Of a DNA stretch of 64,000 nucleotides, positions 9,686 through 19,025 are shown piece by piece. Numbering within the stretch: position 1 is the stretch's first letter; each line of letters begins with the position of its first letter. This DNA is from CAVTYH01 sp963738835 (GTDB taxonomy: Bacteria; Planctomycetota; Planctomycetia; Pirellulales; JADZDJ01), in contig CAVTYH010000010.1 in the NCBI GenBank assembly GCA_963738835.1, positions 1 to 64,000 of the forward strand, in the 5' to 3' direction. Below the pieces are notes generated by a model. The model had not been told where the DNA came from. It did not search any database and saw only the letters and a program-made list of their open reading frames with translations. Position numbers and translations under genes: made by a program.

Positions 9686-10707
9686 TCATTCCGAATATGG
9701 CACCGGGTTTTGCGTGGAGTAATTGATGAGGGCCTGCATGTAGTTGCGCGCTCCAGCACGCCAGACTCGGGAGAGTGTCGGCGACTCATGCTGCCTTTCA
9801 GTTGTTCGACCGAAGAGAACTCGTGCTCTTCCAGCCAACGAGCAACTTCTACGAGCAACTTCGCCAGGAAGCTGGGACCTTTCATCAGCAGAATGCTGGC
9901 CATCAAAGTGACGTCGGCCCCGGCTAACAGGAGCTTCATAATGCCTTCAGGCCGATGAATGCCCCCCGTGGCCGCCAGCGATGCCTGAATTTGATCGCGC
10001 AAGATGGCAATCCAGCGGATCGGCACGCGGGCTTCGTGGCGGTTACTGAGCACGAGATCGGGTTTGAAGCGGAGCAGTTCCAGGTCGATATCTGCTTCAA
10101 CGTAGCGATTGAAGAGCACCAGGCCCGAGGCGCCGGCATTGATCAGCCGATTGGCGAAATGCGGCAAGCTCGAAAAGTGCGGTCCAATTTTTACGGCCAC
10201 CGGAATAGAAACCGATTGGCAGACATGGGCCACAAGTGTGACGTAACGTTGCTCGACCTCGACCGACGACATGTTTGGATCGGTCGGCACGAAGTAGATG
10301 TTGAGTTCCAGCGCATCGGCCCCGGCGTTTTCAATGGCTTTTGCGTACCGCATCCAACCGCCGGACGAACAGCCATTCAGGCTGCCGATAATCGGAATCG
10401 TAACAGCGCGCTTGGCCGCCTCGACATGCTTGAGGTATTCGCGCGGTCCGGTGTTGTAATCTTGGAACTCAGGAAAGAATGTGAGCGACTCGGCATTGGA
10501 ATCGGCTTGATATTCATACAGCCGGTAAATCTCTTGCTCGTCATGCCGGATTTGTTCCTCAAAGAGCGAGGGAAGCACGGCGACCGATGCGCCGGCGGCT
10601 TCGAGCCGGCGCAGCGTATCGAGGTTGCTCGTGAGCGGCGAGGCCGATACGCCCAAAGGGTTTTTCAGCGTCAAGCCAAGGTATCTGGTCGTGAGATCAA
10701 CGTACAT
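9686..10707 (-). CDS. Dihydroorotate-dehydrogenase-like FMN protein, partner of NifJ (frameshifted C-terminus)
   Basis: The start at 10707 follows a good ribosome-binding site (ggggaga) and lies 16 bp after the nifJ stop, so the two are co-transcribed. The protein is a DHOD-like TIM barrel with NPLGVSASPLT near the N-terminus, GSLNGCSSGGWMRYAKAIE, KIGPHFSSLP and the phosphate-binding ATGGIHRPEGIMKLLLAG. Such proteins often follow pyruvate:ferredoxin oxidoreductase genes in bacteria and are annotated as DHOD-like. They are distinct from PyrD, and their substrate is not settled. Near 9740 one base appears lost: the corrected frame reads ERANYMQALINYSTQ and stops at 9686, whereas the raw frame runs on into repeats. 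About 340 residues. Confidence 0.8.
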
Positions 10708-10723
10708 GGCATCTCCCCGCGAT

Positions 10724-13700
10724 TCAATCGGCAGTGATCGTGTCGAGTTGGACGATTCGTTTTTCAAGAATATCGCGTTCTACACCGGCCATTTGCTCGT
10801 AATAGTGCCAACCGTCTTCGATGTCTTGTTGAGCCAGCCGCAGCAGCTTTTCAGCGTGGTCGGGATTGGAACGCAGCAGCATCGCGAATCGCGCTTCCTG
10901 CATTGCAAATTCGCGGAATGCCATTTTTGGTTTGCGGCTATCGAGATGAAATGCATGCTCGCCCACATAAGCGTTGCGCGGGTCGTAATGATACAGCGGC
11001 CAGAAACCGCAATTCACCGCGTCTTTCTGGTGCGTCATCGAAGTGGTCATGTCAATGCCATGAGCAATGCAATGACTGTAGGCCAAAATCAGCGATGGGC
11101 CGGGATACGATTCCGCCTCCTGGAAGGTGCGGATTGTCTGGGCCGGATTTGCACCCATGGCGACCTGACCGACATAAACGTTGCCGTACGCCACAGCCAT
11201 CATGCCAAGGTCCTTTTTGCGAGCCGCCTTGCCGCCGGAGGCGAACTTTGCCACGGCGCCACGGAAGGTGGCCTTCGAGGCCTGTCCGCCGGTGTTGGAA
11301 TATACTCCGGTATCCAGCACCAAAATATTCACATCGCGACCGGTAGTGAGCACATGATCGAGGCCCCCGTAACCGATATCGTATGCCCAGCCGTCGCCGC
11401 CGATGATCCATACAGAACGCTTCACGAGAGTATCGGCAATACAAGCAAGGCGGCGCTGCATCCGCCGAGTTGATATTCGCCAATCGCGGACGGAGTAAGG
11501 CGACCCGTTCTCGCTGAGCACTGATTTCCGCTTCGCTAGCCTGCGGAGCATCAATCAACCCTTTAACAAGCGAATCGCCGAGCTGGGCCGCCAGTTGTGC
11601 CAGCAAATGTTCTGCGTAGGCTGCGTTTTTGGTCGATGGCCATCCGCAAGCCAAGGCCGAATTCGGCGGTGTCTTCAAACAGCGAGTTGTTCCAGGCAGG
11701 GCCGCGTCCTGCGGCGTTTTTGGCCCACGGCGTGGTCGGTAGATTTCCACCGTAGATTGAAGAGCAACCGGTGGCATTGCCGATGACCGCGCGATCGCCG
11801 AACAGTTGGCTCAACAATTTCAGATACGGGGTCTCGCCGCAACCGGCACATGCACCGGAGAACTCGAACAATGGCTGGAGCAACTGCGAGCCCTTGACGG
11901 TGTCGATCTTGGCCGTGGTGCGATCGAATTCGGGAATGCCAAGGAAGAAATCGAAGTTGGCCTGCTCTCGCGCAAGATGCGGGAGCTTGGTTTCCATGTT
12001 AATGGCTTTGTGTTTGACGACTTCCTTGCTCTTGGCCGGGCAAACATCGACGCAAACGCCGCAACCGGTGCAATCGTCTGGGGCCACCTGAATGCGCATC
12101 AGAAAATCGGGCGTGTCTTTGCTGTTGTAAGCCCTGGTCGCGAAATGCTCCGGTGCACCGACGACGGCATCGGCGGCAAACGATTTCATGCGAATGGCGG
12201 CGTGCGGACAAACCAGCGCGCACAGGCCGCATTGCGTGCAGATGCGATCGTCCCAAATCGGAATTTCCAAGGCGATGCTGCGTTTCTCGAAGCGTGCCGT
12301 GCCAGTAGGAAATGTGCCATCCACCGGCAACGCGCTGACCGGCAGAAGATCGCCTTGGCCACTGATGAGCATGGCGGTGACTCGCTCAACAAAGCTATCA
12401 GAACCACTGGCGCTGACGGAGACCGGCGGCAGCCATGTGCCTCGTCGAGTTTGCCTGACTTGGCACTTGCACCTCGTGCAGCGCGGCCAGGGCACCGTCC
12501 ACGGCCGCAAAGTTTTGTTCAAGCACTGTTTCGCCACGCTTGCCGTATGTTTTGCGAATCGAATCCTTAATCTTGTCAATCGCCTGTTCACGCGGCAAAA
12601 CATTTGCTAACGCAAAAAAGCAAGTTTGCAGCGCGGTGTTGAATCGTCCCGCCATGCCAGCTTGCTGAGCGACGGTGTAACCATCGACGACGTAGAATTT
12701 CAGCCGCTTGCTGATGATTTGCTGCTGCACTTCGAGCGGCAGGTGATCCCAGACTTTTTCGGATCCGTACGGGCTGTTGAGTAAAAACGTGGCGCCTCGT
12801 TCGGCCACTTGGAGCACGTCCATCCGCTCGAGAAACTGAAACTGATGACAAGCGACAAAATTGGCGCGATTGACAAGATAAGTCGATCGAATTGGCCGTG
12901 GGCTGAATCGCAGGTGCGAGACAGTAACAGAGCCGGCTTTTTTCGAGTCGTAAACGAAGTAACCCTGGGCGTAGAGCGGCGTGTTTTCGCCAATGATCTT
13001 CACGGAGTTTTTGGTCGCTCCAACGGTGCCATCGCTGCCGAGTCCATAGAAGACGGCGCGCGTTACGTCATCGTCTTCGGTGGTAAACTCTTCATCCCAT
13101 TTCAGGCTCAAACGCGTGACATCGTCGATAATGCCAATGGTGAAATGACGTTTGGGCTGCTCCGACGCAAGTTCCTCAAATACTCGGGCAGCCATTGCCG
13201 GTGTGAATTCCTTCGACGACAGACCGTAGCGACCTCCGATGACGAGCGGAAATGTTCGCCCATTACCATCCAACGACCAAGACTCAGCCAATGCGGTGAC
13301 AACATCTTGATACAGCGGTTCGCCGATTGCGCCTGGTTCTTTGGTGCGATCCAAGACAGCAATGCCTCGAACCGTGCACGGCAACGCGGCGAGAAAGGCT
13401 TCCACGTCAAAGGGACGGTAAAGTCGGACTTTCAGAACTCCAACTTTTTCGCCGCGAGCCAGTAATGCCTCAACCGATTCCTCAACCGCACCCACGCCAG
13501 AACCCATGAGTACAATGACACGGTCGGCATCTGGCGCGCCGACATAGTCAAACAAATGATGCGATCGTCCCGTGAGCGCCGCGTAACGATCCATCGTCGC
13601 TTGCACGATCCTCGGCACGGCATCGTAAAAAGGATTGCAAGCCTCACGGGCCTGGAAAAAGACATCCGGATTTTGTGCAGAGCCTCGGAGCACTGGGCGA

Positions 13701-14335
13701 TCGGGGTCGAGAGCCCGGCGGCGATGAGCCTCAATACGCGTTTCGTCGATCATCGCCCGTAAATCGTGATCGTTCAGTTGTTCGATCTTGTTGACTTCGT
13801 GCGAGGTGCGGAAGCCATCGAAGTAGTGCAAAAACGGCACGCGGGATTCAAGTGTTGCGGCGTGGGCAATCATCGCCAGATCGTGTGCTTCCTGAACCGT
13901 GTTGGAACACAGCATTGCCCAGCCGCATTGGCGACAGGCCATGACGTCGCTTTGATCGCCGAAGATCGACAAACAATGCGTCGCAATGGTTCGGGCCGCA
14001 ATGTGAAAAACGGTCGGCGTAAGCTCGCCGGCGATCTTGTACATCGTCGGAATCATCAGCAACAAGCCCTGCGATGCAGTAAATGTCGTGGAAAGTGCGC
14101 CGGTTTGCAGCGCTCCATGAACTGTAGCGGCGGCACCAGCCTCGCTTTGCATTTCGACGACATCGGGAACTGTGCCGAAGATGTTCTTCCTCCCGAGCGA
14201 CGACCAAGCGTCGGCCAGTTCACCCATCGGGGAGGCTGGTGTGATCGGATAAATGGCGATGACTTCGCTAAGCCGGTGGGCGACCGAAGCGACAGCTTCA
14301 TTCCCATCGACCGTCACATAATGTCGATTATTCAT
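10724..14335 (-). CDS. nifJ: Pyruvate:ferredoxin (flavodoxin) oxidoreductase (three frameshifts)
   Basis: Single-chain enzyme of about 1,200 residues that oxidises pyruvate to acetyl-CoA and CO2, passing electrons to ferredoxin. Domains in order: pyrimidine-binding domain with YPITPASPMGE (residues 29-39), the gamma and CoA-binding domains, two 4Fe-4S motifs CTQCGLCALVCP (about 700) and CTGCGVCVDVCP (about 752), then the TPP domain with FSGACAGCGETPYLKLL (about 825) and GGDGWAYDIGYGGLDHVL (about 980). Frame changes occur near 12420, 11640 and 11440 without loss of conserved sequence. The start at 14335 has ggag upstream. A structured leader precedes it (14463-14542). The acetyl-CoA it makes could feed the phosphate acyltransferase at 19791. 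Confidence 0.92.
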
Positions 14336-14462
14336 AGCAGCTCCAGACTAGACGAAAGCCTCCAGGCTATGAGGCCTGTTGCCGAGCAGTCAGAGATCCA
14401 GCTGGCAAAAAAACCTGTCGGGGCGGCAGCGTGCCGAAGGAGGGCCGACGTGACCCAAATAG

Positions 14463-14542
14463 AAAACCCCGCGTGCCAAGCGAAACTACAGGCAGCGGGG
14501 CCAATTTCAATGTCTTGAGCTACCCCTCGCGGGCAGTTCAAC
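14463..14542 (-). promoter_or_regulatory. Structured leader motif, copy A (nifJ leader)
   Basis: It lies 130-210 nt upstream of the nifJ start, on the same strand. Hairpin P1 is GTTGAACTGCCC-GCGA-GGGGTAGCTCAA. Hairpin P2 is CCCCGC-TGCC ... GGCA-C-GCGGGG, followed by TTTTCT. It aligns with copies B (17792-17887) and C (18205-18304), and P1 and P2 carry base changes on both strands of the stem. A third hairpin is absent or diverged here. Downstream, a GC-rich segment ending in ttttttt (14408-14414 on the plus strand as aaaaaaa) might be an attenuator. Confidence 0.65.
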
Positions 14543-14735
14543 CTACATAAATGTATCGCGCGAGCGGCCGATTGTCAACTCGACACATTGTCAGCAATTG
14601 CTTAAAGAAAGTCGCACGCTTTGCGATCTGCTCGACAGAAATAAAGGCGGAGTGGTATATTCTGATTTTGGGAACAGCAGCCGGAATGAAACTCCCGATC
14701 TTTGGTTGCATAGCGATTACCCGGTTCAAAACACG

Positions 14736-15425
14736 ATGAGCAGTGGAATTCAAGACCGTCGCGATCATGCACAGGCAGAATTGTCTCAGCACGTCAGCGC
14801 AGTGAATTCTTCCGATACGGCTGGAAATCTGTTGAACGGTTTAACAACCCTTCGCAAGCTTTTGCTGACACGGCTGCACTGCGACGTTGAGGCGGAATTT
14901 GGTGTCGACTCGGCGCTTGCACCGGCGACCGCTGCTGAAGCAGTCCGTGAAATGCGGCATGCCGCCGAAGAGATTGAAGCTTATTCTCTGGTTCTGGTCA
15001 TCGCCGAGGTCGCGCGAAGCGGATATGCCAAGGGCGATCTCGAATGGTTTCGCGATTGGCTGCTACGGCTGCGATGCGGCGACGACGTAGATTCCAGTTT
15101 GGTCGCGCGACTGCAGCAATACGATCAGCTGAACGATGCCCAGCGCCGACGGATGTTTTCATCGTTCTTAGAACAAGCGCTACCCGAGGCCACGAAAGCG
15201 CCGCTGATTATTTATCGGCTCTTTCCACGCGCCGTGCGAATCGTTACGGCCTTGGCGTTTGGCGACGCGCTACGGGCACGGGAAATTCGCGGTGAACAGA
15301 TCTCGTTCCTGCCCGTGATCGGCGATTGTCACCATTGCCATGGATTGCCGTTGGAGAACGGCGAGACGTGTGTGGAGTGCGGTAATCCGCTTTGGAAGAT
15401 CAGGTGGTTGAACGCCACGGAATGA
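14736..15425 (+). CDS. Uncharacterised protein with C-terminal zinc ribbon
   Basis: I chose the ATG at 14736 because the frame upstream of it looks like leader sequence. A TTG at 14598 would add 46 residues. The 229-residue product is largely helical (LLNGLTTLRKLLLTRL, EMRHAAEEIEAYSLVLVIAE). It ends in a four-cysteine ribbon, CHHCHGLPLENGETCVECG, likely to bind zinc. I do not recognise the family. It is transcribed divergently from nifJ and converges on the acetyltransferase gene. A role in the energy-stress island is possible but unsupported. Confidence 0.6.
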   Translation: MSSGIQDRRDHAQAELSQHVSAVNSSDTAGNLLNGLTTLRKLLLTRLHCDVEAEFGVDSALAPATAAEAVREMRHAAEEIEAYSLVLVIAEVARSGYAKGDLEWFRDWLLRLRCGDDVDSSLVARLQQYDQLNDAQRRRMFSSFLEQALPEATKAPLIIYRLFPRAVRIVTALAFGDALRAREIRGEQISFLPVIGDCHHCHGLPLENGETCVECGNPLWKIRWLNATE

Positions 15426-15454
15426 TCCTGGATCGCAGTGTTCGATGTGCTGAT

Positions 15455-16009
15455 CTAAAGATTCAAGATTGCGGTCCGTAGTCGTCGATCGGGACCATCG
15501 CTCAGATAAAAGCCTAAACGTTGGCAGATCGTCAGCATCGGCCTGTTGCTGGCACTGATTTGTCCGACGATCCGCGATCGTTTCTCACTGCGGCCGATGG
15601 CAACTAGTTTTGACATCAGCTGTGATCCGAGTCCGACGCGCTGATAATCGTCGCTTACTACAACGGCAAATTCAACGTCGTTCGTACCATCCAATTTGAT
15701 CAGGCGACCCACCCCGACGACTTGCAGCAACTGTGCACTCTCTTCCAGGGCGATCAGGGCAATTTGTTGATCGTAATCGACAAAGCACAATCGCGCCAGT
15801 CGCTCATGAGCTGTTCGCTGGCTTAGTGGCAACACCTGCGCATAGCGAGCATAGACCGATTCGTCAGAAAGCGTTTCATGAAACTTCGCCAGCAGCTGCT
15901 CATCTTCTGGGCGGATCGGTCGAACGAGAAGATATCGGCCATCCTTGGTCGTCCACTGGCTAACGTATTGATGTGGATAGGCCCGAATCGTCACTTTGGA
16001 GATCTCCAA
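15455..16009 (-). CDS. GNAT acetyltransferase resembling the C-terminal domain of Pat-type enzymes
   Basis: Intact 184-residue protein. It starts with a strand-rich segment (WTTKDGRYLLVRPIRPEDE) and the FHETLSDESVYARYAQ helix, then the acetyl-CoA motif YQRVGLGSQLMSKL (Q/R-x-x-G-x-G). The same arrangement is found in the GNAT domain fused to ADP-forming acyl-CoA synthetase-like proteins (Pat/PatZ lysine acetyltransferases), but here the domain stands alone. It may acetylate a protein such as acetyl-CoA synthetase, in keeping with the surrounding acetyl-CoA genes. The substrate is inferred only from context. Confidence 0.75.
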   Translation of the reverse strand: MEISKVTIRAYPHQYVSQWTTKDGRYLLVRPIRPEDEQLLAKFHETLSDESVYARYAQVLPLSQRTAHERLARLCFVDYDQQIALIALEESAQLLQVVGVGRLIKLDGTNDVEFAVVVSDDYQRVGLGSQLMSKLVAIGRSEKRSRIVGQISASNRPMLTICQRLGFYLSDGPDRRLRTAILNL

Positions 16010-16155
16010 TACGTGTGAACGAGCCTACGAGGAAATTCACGGCATTTTCGCATTTCTTTCGGCAAGATGTTAAACTGTCAGGCGCTAGTTAATTCATCAC
16101 CAGGGTCGTATTTCCCGACTGGTCGAGTAAGTAGATTTGATAGAGAGCGGCAATC

Positions 16156-16615
16156 GTGGAAAAGGAAATTCTAGCAAAGGCACTGGCCAAACTGCGATTT
16201 TGTGCGACTTTGCCCGACGATGTTTTAGCGCGGCTGGCATCTTTTGCCGCGCTGCGCCTATCCGGGTGGAGCCACGTTATTTCGTGAAGGGGACCACAAC
16301 AATCTTCTAATGATTATCTCGACCGGCCGCATAAGCCTTGAGATGCAAGTGCCGCGACGGGGTAAATCTCGCGTATTGTCATTGGGCCCAGGCGAACTCG
16401 TTGCTTGGTCGTCTGTCTTGGGCGACGGCCAGATGACAACTTCAGCTGTGGCTTTGGAAGATACCCAGATTGTGGCAATCTCGTCTAACGAGCTGCAGTC
16501 GGCCTGCGCGGTGAACCGCGACTTCGGATACTTTTTCATGCGGCAGCTGGCATGCGCTTTAGCAGAGCGGTTACAGGCAATGCGCTTGCAATTATCAGAT
16601 CGTGCATCAGAGTAG
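16156..16615 (+). CDS. Cyclic-nucleotide-binding domain protein, copy 1 (frameshifted)
   Basis: The GTG at 16156 follows gagag and gives an N-terminus (VEKEILAKALAKLRFCATLP) parallel to the paralogue at 16647. The frame moves from 1 to 2 near 16255. The remainder has the cNMP-binding beta-roll: YPGGATLFREGDHNNLLMII, ISTGRISLEMQV, LGPGELVAWSSVLGDG and MTTSAVAL. It stops after the C-helix and has no DNA-binding HTH, so it is probably a ligand-sensing or protein-interacting module rather than a CRP-type factor. About 153 residues. Convergent with its paralogue. Confidence 0.75.
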
Positions 16616-16646
16616 ACATCGTTCGACCTTTCAGAACCGCAATCGG

Positions 16647-17144
16647 TCATTTACGAGGCTGCGGATTGACTTGGATTGCTTGCTCAAACGTTAGCAAGTC
16701 GAGCAACTGTTTGCGCGTATCAAGCAATCGGCCTGCTAATGAAGAGGCAACTTTATTCATCAGAAAATAGCCAAACGAATGGTTGTTTTCGCAAGCGGTT
16801 AACAGCACCGGGGCGGAGAACGAAACGGCCTGGGTTTCTTCGAGGGCTGTAGCCGATGTCGTCATTCGGCCACCGCCTAGCAAGGCCGACCAACCCACGA
16901 CGTCGCCAGGTCCTAACGGCAGGATTCGAATATTGCCTCGTCCAGGCACTTTCATATCTAACGCAACTTTGCCCGTCCAGATAATCATCAGTTCATCGTT
17001 CTGCGAATTCTCTCGGAACAACACTTTCCCGGCGGCAAAGCGATGCACCACCGCCGCCGATGCCAAACGCTCTTGCACAGCCTCTGGCAATTGCGCCGTA
17101 AAGTGCAATTTTGATAGCACCTTAACTAGGACTTGTTTATCCAT
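16647..17144 (-). CDS. Cyclic-nucleotide-binding domain protein, copy 2
   Basis: Intact 165-residue paralogue of the facing gene. It starts MDKQVLVKVLSKLHFTAQLP and has the same beta-roll landmarks (FAAGKVLFRENSQNDELMII, LGPGDVVGWSALLGGG, MTTSATALEETQAV). The canonical phosphate-binding Arg of the cassette (R-T/S-A-x) is not evident: MTTSA aligns there instead, so cAMP may not be the ligand. There is no HTH. It lies 52 bp upstream of the CBS gene in the antisense reading order (its stop faces copy 1). Both genes sit in the energy-stress island. Confidence 0.78.
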   Translation of the reverse strand: MDKQVLVKVLSKLHFTAQLPEAVQERLASAAVVHRFAAGKVLFRENSQNDELMIIWTGKVALDMKVPGRGNIRILPLGPGDVVGWSALLGGGRMTTSATALEETQAVSFSAPVLLTACENNHSFGYFLMNKVASSLAGRLLDTRKQLLDLLTFEQAIQVNPQPRK

Positions 17145-17196
17145 TTAGGTAAATCTCAAACTGAAGGACAAGAGTCCGCCTACTATCAACGGTCGA

Positions 17197-17670
17197 TTAA
17201 TCCGCGCTATCCTTGACGAAAGCGGCCAACAAATCCGTCGTCGATACAACTCCCACAACATGCTTCCGATCATCAATTACAACCAACCGATGGACTCGAT
17301 TGCGAAGCATTTGTTTCGCTGCATGTTGCACAGTGTTATCGACACCAACCGCGACGACATCGGCCGACATCCAAGCTTGCACTGTGTCGGTGAGTAACTC
17401 GGCATGTTCTAATTTCTGAACAAGGGCCTCATGATCCAATCCTCCCGATTCAGACAGGGCGTTTAGCTCATCGCTCAAATCTTTCGTCATGCCCAGTAGG
17501 TCGGTAACCGAAATAACACCAACACAATGCTCGCGCGCGTCGACCACAGGCAGGGCAGAGACACGATTTTCGACCATGACGGTCAAAGCATCGCGCAAGG
17601 TATCCTGCGGATTGATCGAGACAACGTCTCTGGTGATTACATCCTTCAACGCCAAGTGCGACTTAATCAT
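17197..17670 (-). CDS. Two-CBS-domain protein
   Basis: The start at 17670 is fixed by ggaggg 5 nt upstream. The longer frame to 17691 would begin inside that site. The 157-residue protein consists of two CBS motifs: KDVITRDVVSINPQDTLRDA ... VSALPVVDAREHCVGVIS, and VQAWMSADVVAVGVDNTVQ ... VHRLVVIDDRKHVVGVVS. CBS pairs bind adenosine nucleotides (AMP, ATP, NAD or SAM) and regulate partners. The leader contains copy B of the structured motif and a terminator-like hairpin, so expression is probably controlled at the RNA level along with nifJ and the BON-csrA genes. Confidence 0.85.
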   Translation of the reverse strand: MIKSHLALKDVITRDVVSINPQDTLRDALTVMVENRVSALPVVDAREHCVGVISVTDLLGMTKDLSDELNALSESGGLDHEALVQKLEHAELLTDTVQAWMSADVVAVGVDNTVQHAAKQMLRNRVHRLVVIDDRKHVVGVVSTTDLLAAFVKDSAD

Positions 17671-17706
17671 AACTCCCTCCAAAAAGCTCAAGTGTACGAA
17701 CTATTG

Positions 17707-17726
17707 AAAAAAAAGTCCCGAGACTT
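17707..17726 (-). terminator. Terminator-like hairpin in the CBS-gene leader
   Basis: On the minus strand, AAGTC-TCGG-GACTT is followed by six further Ts. It sits between leader copy B and the ribosome-binding site at about 17675-17682. The stem is short and its U side is A/T-rich, so it is only a candidate attenuator. Confidence 0.45.
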
Positions 17727-17791
17727 CCTGATGATAGCTTCTGCGAGACACCCATATGCACCTTTACACAAAACGCGGATGGATGTCGCCA

Positions 17792-17887
17792 TTGGCCAGC
17801 ATGGCCAAGAAGAAACCCCGTCTGACAGTCAGATCCCTGAGCAGCGGGGCCAAAAGTTTTGAACTGTCCAATCGCGAGCAGTTCAAC
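17792..17887 (-). promoter_or_regulatory. Structured leader motif, copy B (CBS-gene leader)
   Basis: Upstream of the CBS gene on the same strand. P1: GTTGAACTG ... CAGTTCAAAAC with a GCGA turn. P2: GGCCCCG-CTG ... CAG-A-CGGGGTTT, enclosing an inner TCAG-GGAT-CTGA stem. P3: TTGGCCA-TGC-TGGCCAA. It is about 80% identical to copy C, which lies inverted 320 bp away and drives the opposite-strand gene. The P3 loop contains an ATG that opens a 12-codon frame (MLANGDIHPRFV). Confidence 0.7.
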
Positions 17888-18204
17888 GACCTCAATCTAT
17901 TACAAAGCAACAGCAGTGTCAACAAAACATCACGTGGCAATAACGACCTTCCGAGTGCAATTTATGCGGTCCGCGAATGACGCTGGTAGTGTGGCCACAA
18001 ATTTAAACCGAACGCGCTGACGCCTTGAAAAGAGGTGCGATCAGGGCGACGCAGAGGGAGATCCGGGGTAAGCTGTATTGACCTGACTAGATTGTCACGA
18101 GATCAACAGAACATCTTCGCTGAATTTACTATCTCAAAGTGCAACAACCACCCGCGAGCTCGCTAAATGTTGACACCGTATGGTTTTTATCGTAAACTAT
18201 TGGT
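17888..18204. other. Divergent promoter region between leaders B and C
   Basis: About 315 bp lie between two inverted copies of the leader motif, which face outward toward the CBS gene (minus) and the BON-csrA genes (plus). Both promoters must lie here. No protein-coding frame is convincing. Confidence 0.5.
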
Positions 18205-18304
18205 GTTGAACTGCTCGTGAAGGACAGTTCAAAACATTATGAGATGGCCCCGCTGTGCAGAGATCTGCCTGTCAGACGGGGTTTGTTCTTGGCCATGCTG
18301 GCCA
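18205..18304 (+). promoter_or_regulatory. Structured leader motif, copy C (BON-csrA leader)
   Basis: P1: TTGAACTG-CTCGTGAAGGA-CAGTTCAA. P2: GGCCCCG-CTG ... CAG-A-CGGGGTTT with inner GCAG-AGAT-CTGC (TCAG/CTGA in copy B, a compensatory change). P3: TGGCCA-TGC-TGGCCA at 18290-18304. It lies upstream of the BON-domain gene and csrA on the same strand. The P3 ATG is in frame with the BON gene. Confidence 0.7.
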
Positions 18305-18411
18305 TTTGCGCATGCGGGAGCTTCCCGTGCGACCCGTCTTGCTATGCCTCGTTGCTGCTCCAAGTCTGTTCATCTCATTCAGCCAATCGATTATGTGAAG
18401 CCATACAAATC

Positions 18412-18693
18412 ATGCTCAATCCAGTTGACACATCGTGTTCTCGTGAAATGACACTCTCACGGCAAGCGGCTCCGACAATTGCCGAAACTGCCGAGACGCG
18501 ACTGGAATCTCTTGCGTTTCTGCAGCTAGGCCAGATCGTGTGCGAATATCAGCAAGGTGCGTTGACGTTGCACGGCAAAGTCGAAGGTTATTTTCTACAG
18601 CACGTGGCTTGTTCTTCCGTGCAAAACATTGAGGGAGTCAAAGAAGTCGTCGATCGACTGAACGTAACTCACCCGCGTGCCGTTTTGAAATGA
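18412..18693 (+). CDS. Small BON-domain-like protein
   Basis: The C-terminal 60 residues read as a BON-type fold: ETRLESLAFLQLG, VCEYQQGALTLHGKVEGYF, and VQNIEGVKEVVDRLNV, the usual strand-helix ending of BON domains, which bind phospholipid or other surfaces. The start is uncertain. The ATG at 18412 gives 93 residues, and an ATG at 18448 is also possible. The open frame extends upstream through leader copy C to 18217, which would add a hydrophobic, Cys-rich stretch. It lies 48 bp before csrA and is probably co-transcribed with it. Confidence 0.6.
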   Translation: MLNPVDTSCSREMTLSRQAAPTIAETAETRLESLAFLQLGQIVCEYQQGALTLHGKVEGYFLQHVACSSVQNIEGVKEVVDRLNVTHPRAVLK

Positions 18694-18741
18694 GTTCCCT
18701 GAATGGTCCGCCAAAATTTCAATGAAATGCAGGTTTCCGCC

Positions 18742-18981
18742 ATGTTAGTTCTCAGTCGCAAACCCGGTGAGCGGATTCTGATTGGTCCCAAAATCGAAGT
18801 CGTCGTAGTTGAGATCACCGTTGACAAAGTCAAGCTTGGATTTGAGTGTCCGCAAGACGTGCGAGTGCTGCGGGAGGAACTGCAGTGGCATTCAATTCCC
18901 CAGCAAACAAAAGCGTCAGCCCATTCTGTAAAATCAACATTTGGCAGAAGAGATTTTCAACCTACTAAACGTCTGTTCTGA
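18742..18981 (+). CDS. csrA: Carbon storage regulator CsrA
   Basis: The MLVLSRKPGERILIG N-terminus and VVVEITVDKVKLGFECPQD followed by VRVLREEL match the CsrA/RsmA beta-strand dimer, including the RNA-contacting LxxR near the N-terminus and the VxxRE-type segment near residue 43. CsrA binds GGA motifs in mRNA leaders and blocks or stabilises translation. Product length is 79 residues. The last 30 residues (after EELQ) are unlike typical CsrA tails and may be an extension or a late frameshift. It is flanked by the BON gene and downstream stress genes. Confidence 0.87.
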   Translation: MLVLSRKPGERILIGPKIEVVVVEITVDKVKLGFECPQDVRVLREELQWHSIPQQTKASAHSVKSTFGRRDFQPTKRLF

Positions 18982-19025
18982 AAGGGCCTGGATCGAACAA
19001 TGTCGAGCAAGCAAGTGGAAGCATC

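Noticed and set aside
10625..11473. 282-residue plus-strand frame over nifJ/DHOD-like
   Set aside because: The opposite strand encodes the conserved TPP domain of NifJ here.
18217..18411. Upstream extension of the BON-domain gene as an exported Cys-rich region
   Set aside because: It overlaps leader copy C, whose sequence is conserved at other non-coding places, so the start was placed downstream. It remains possible.
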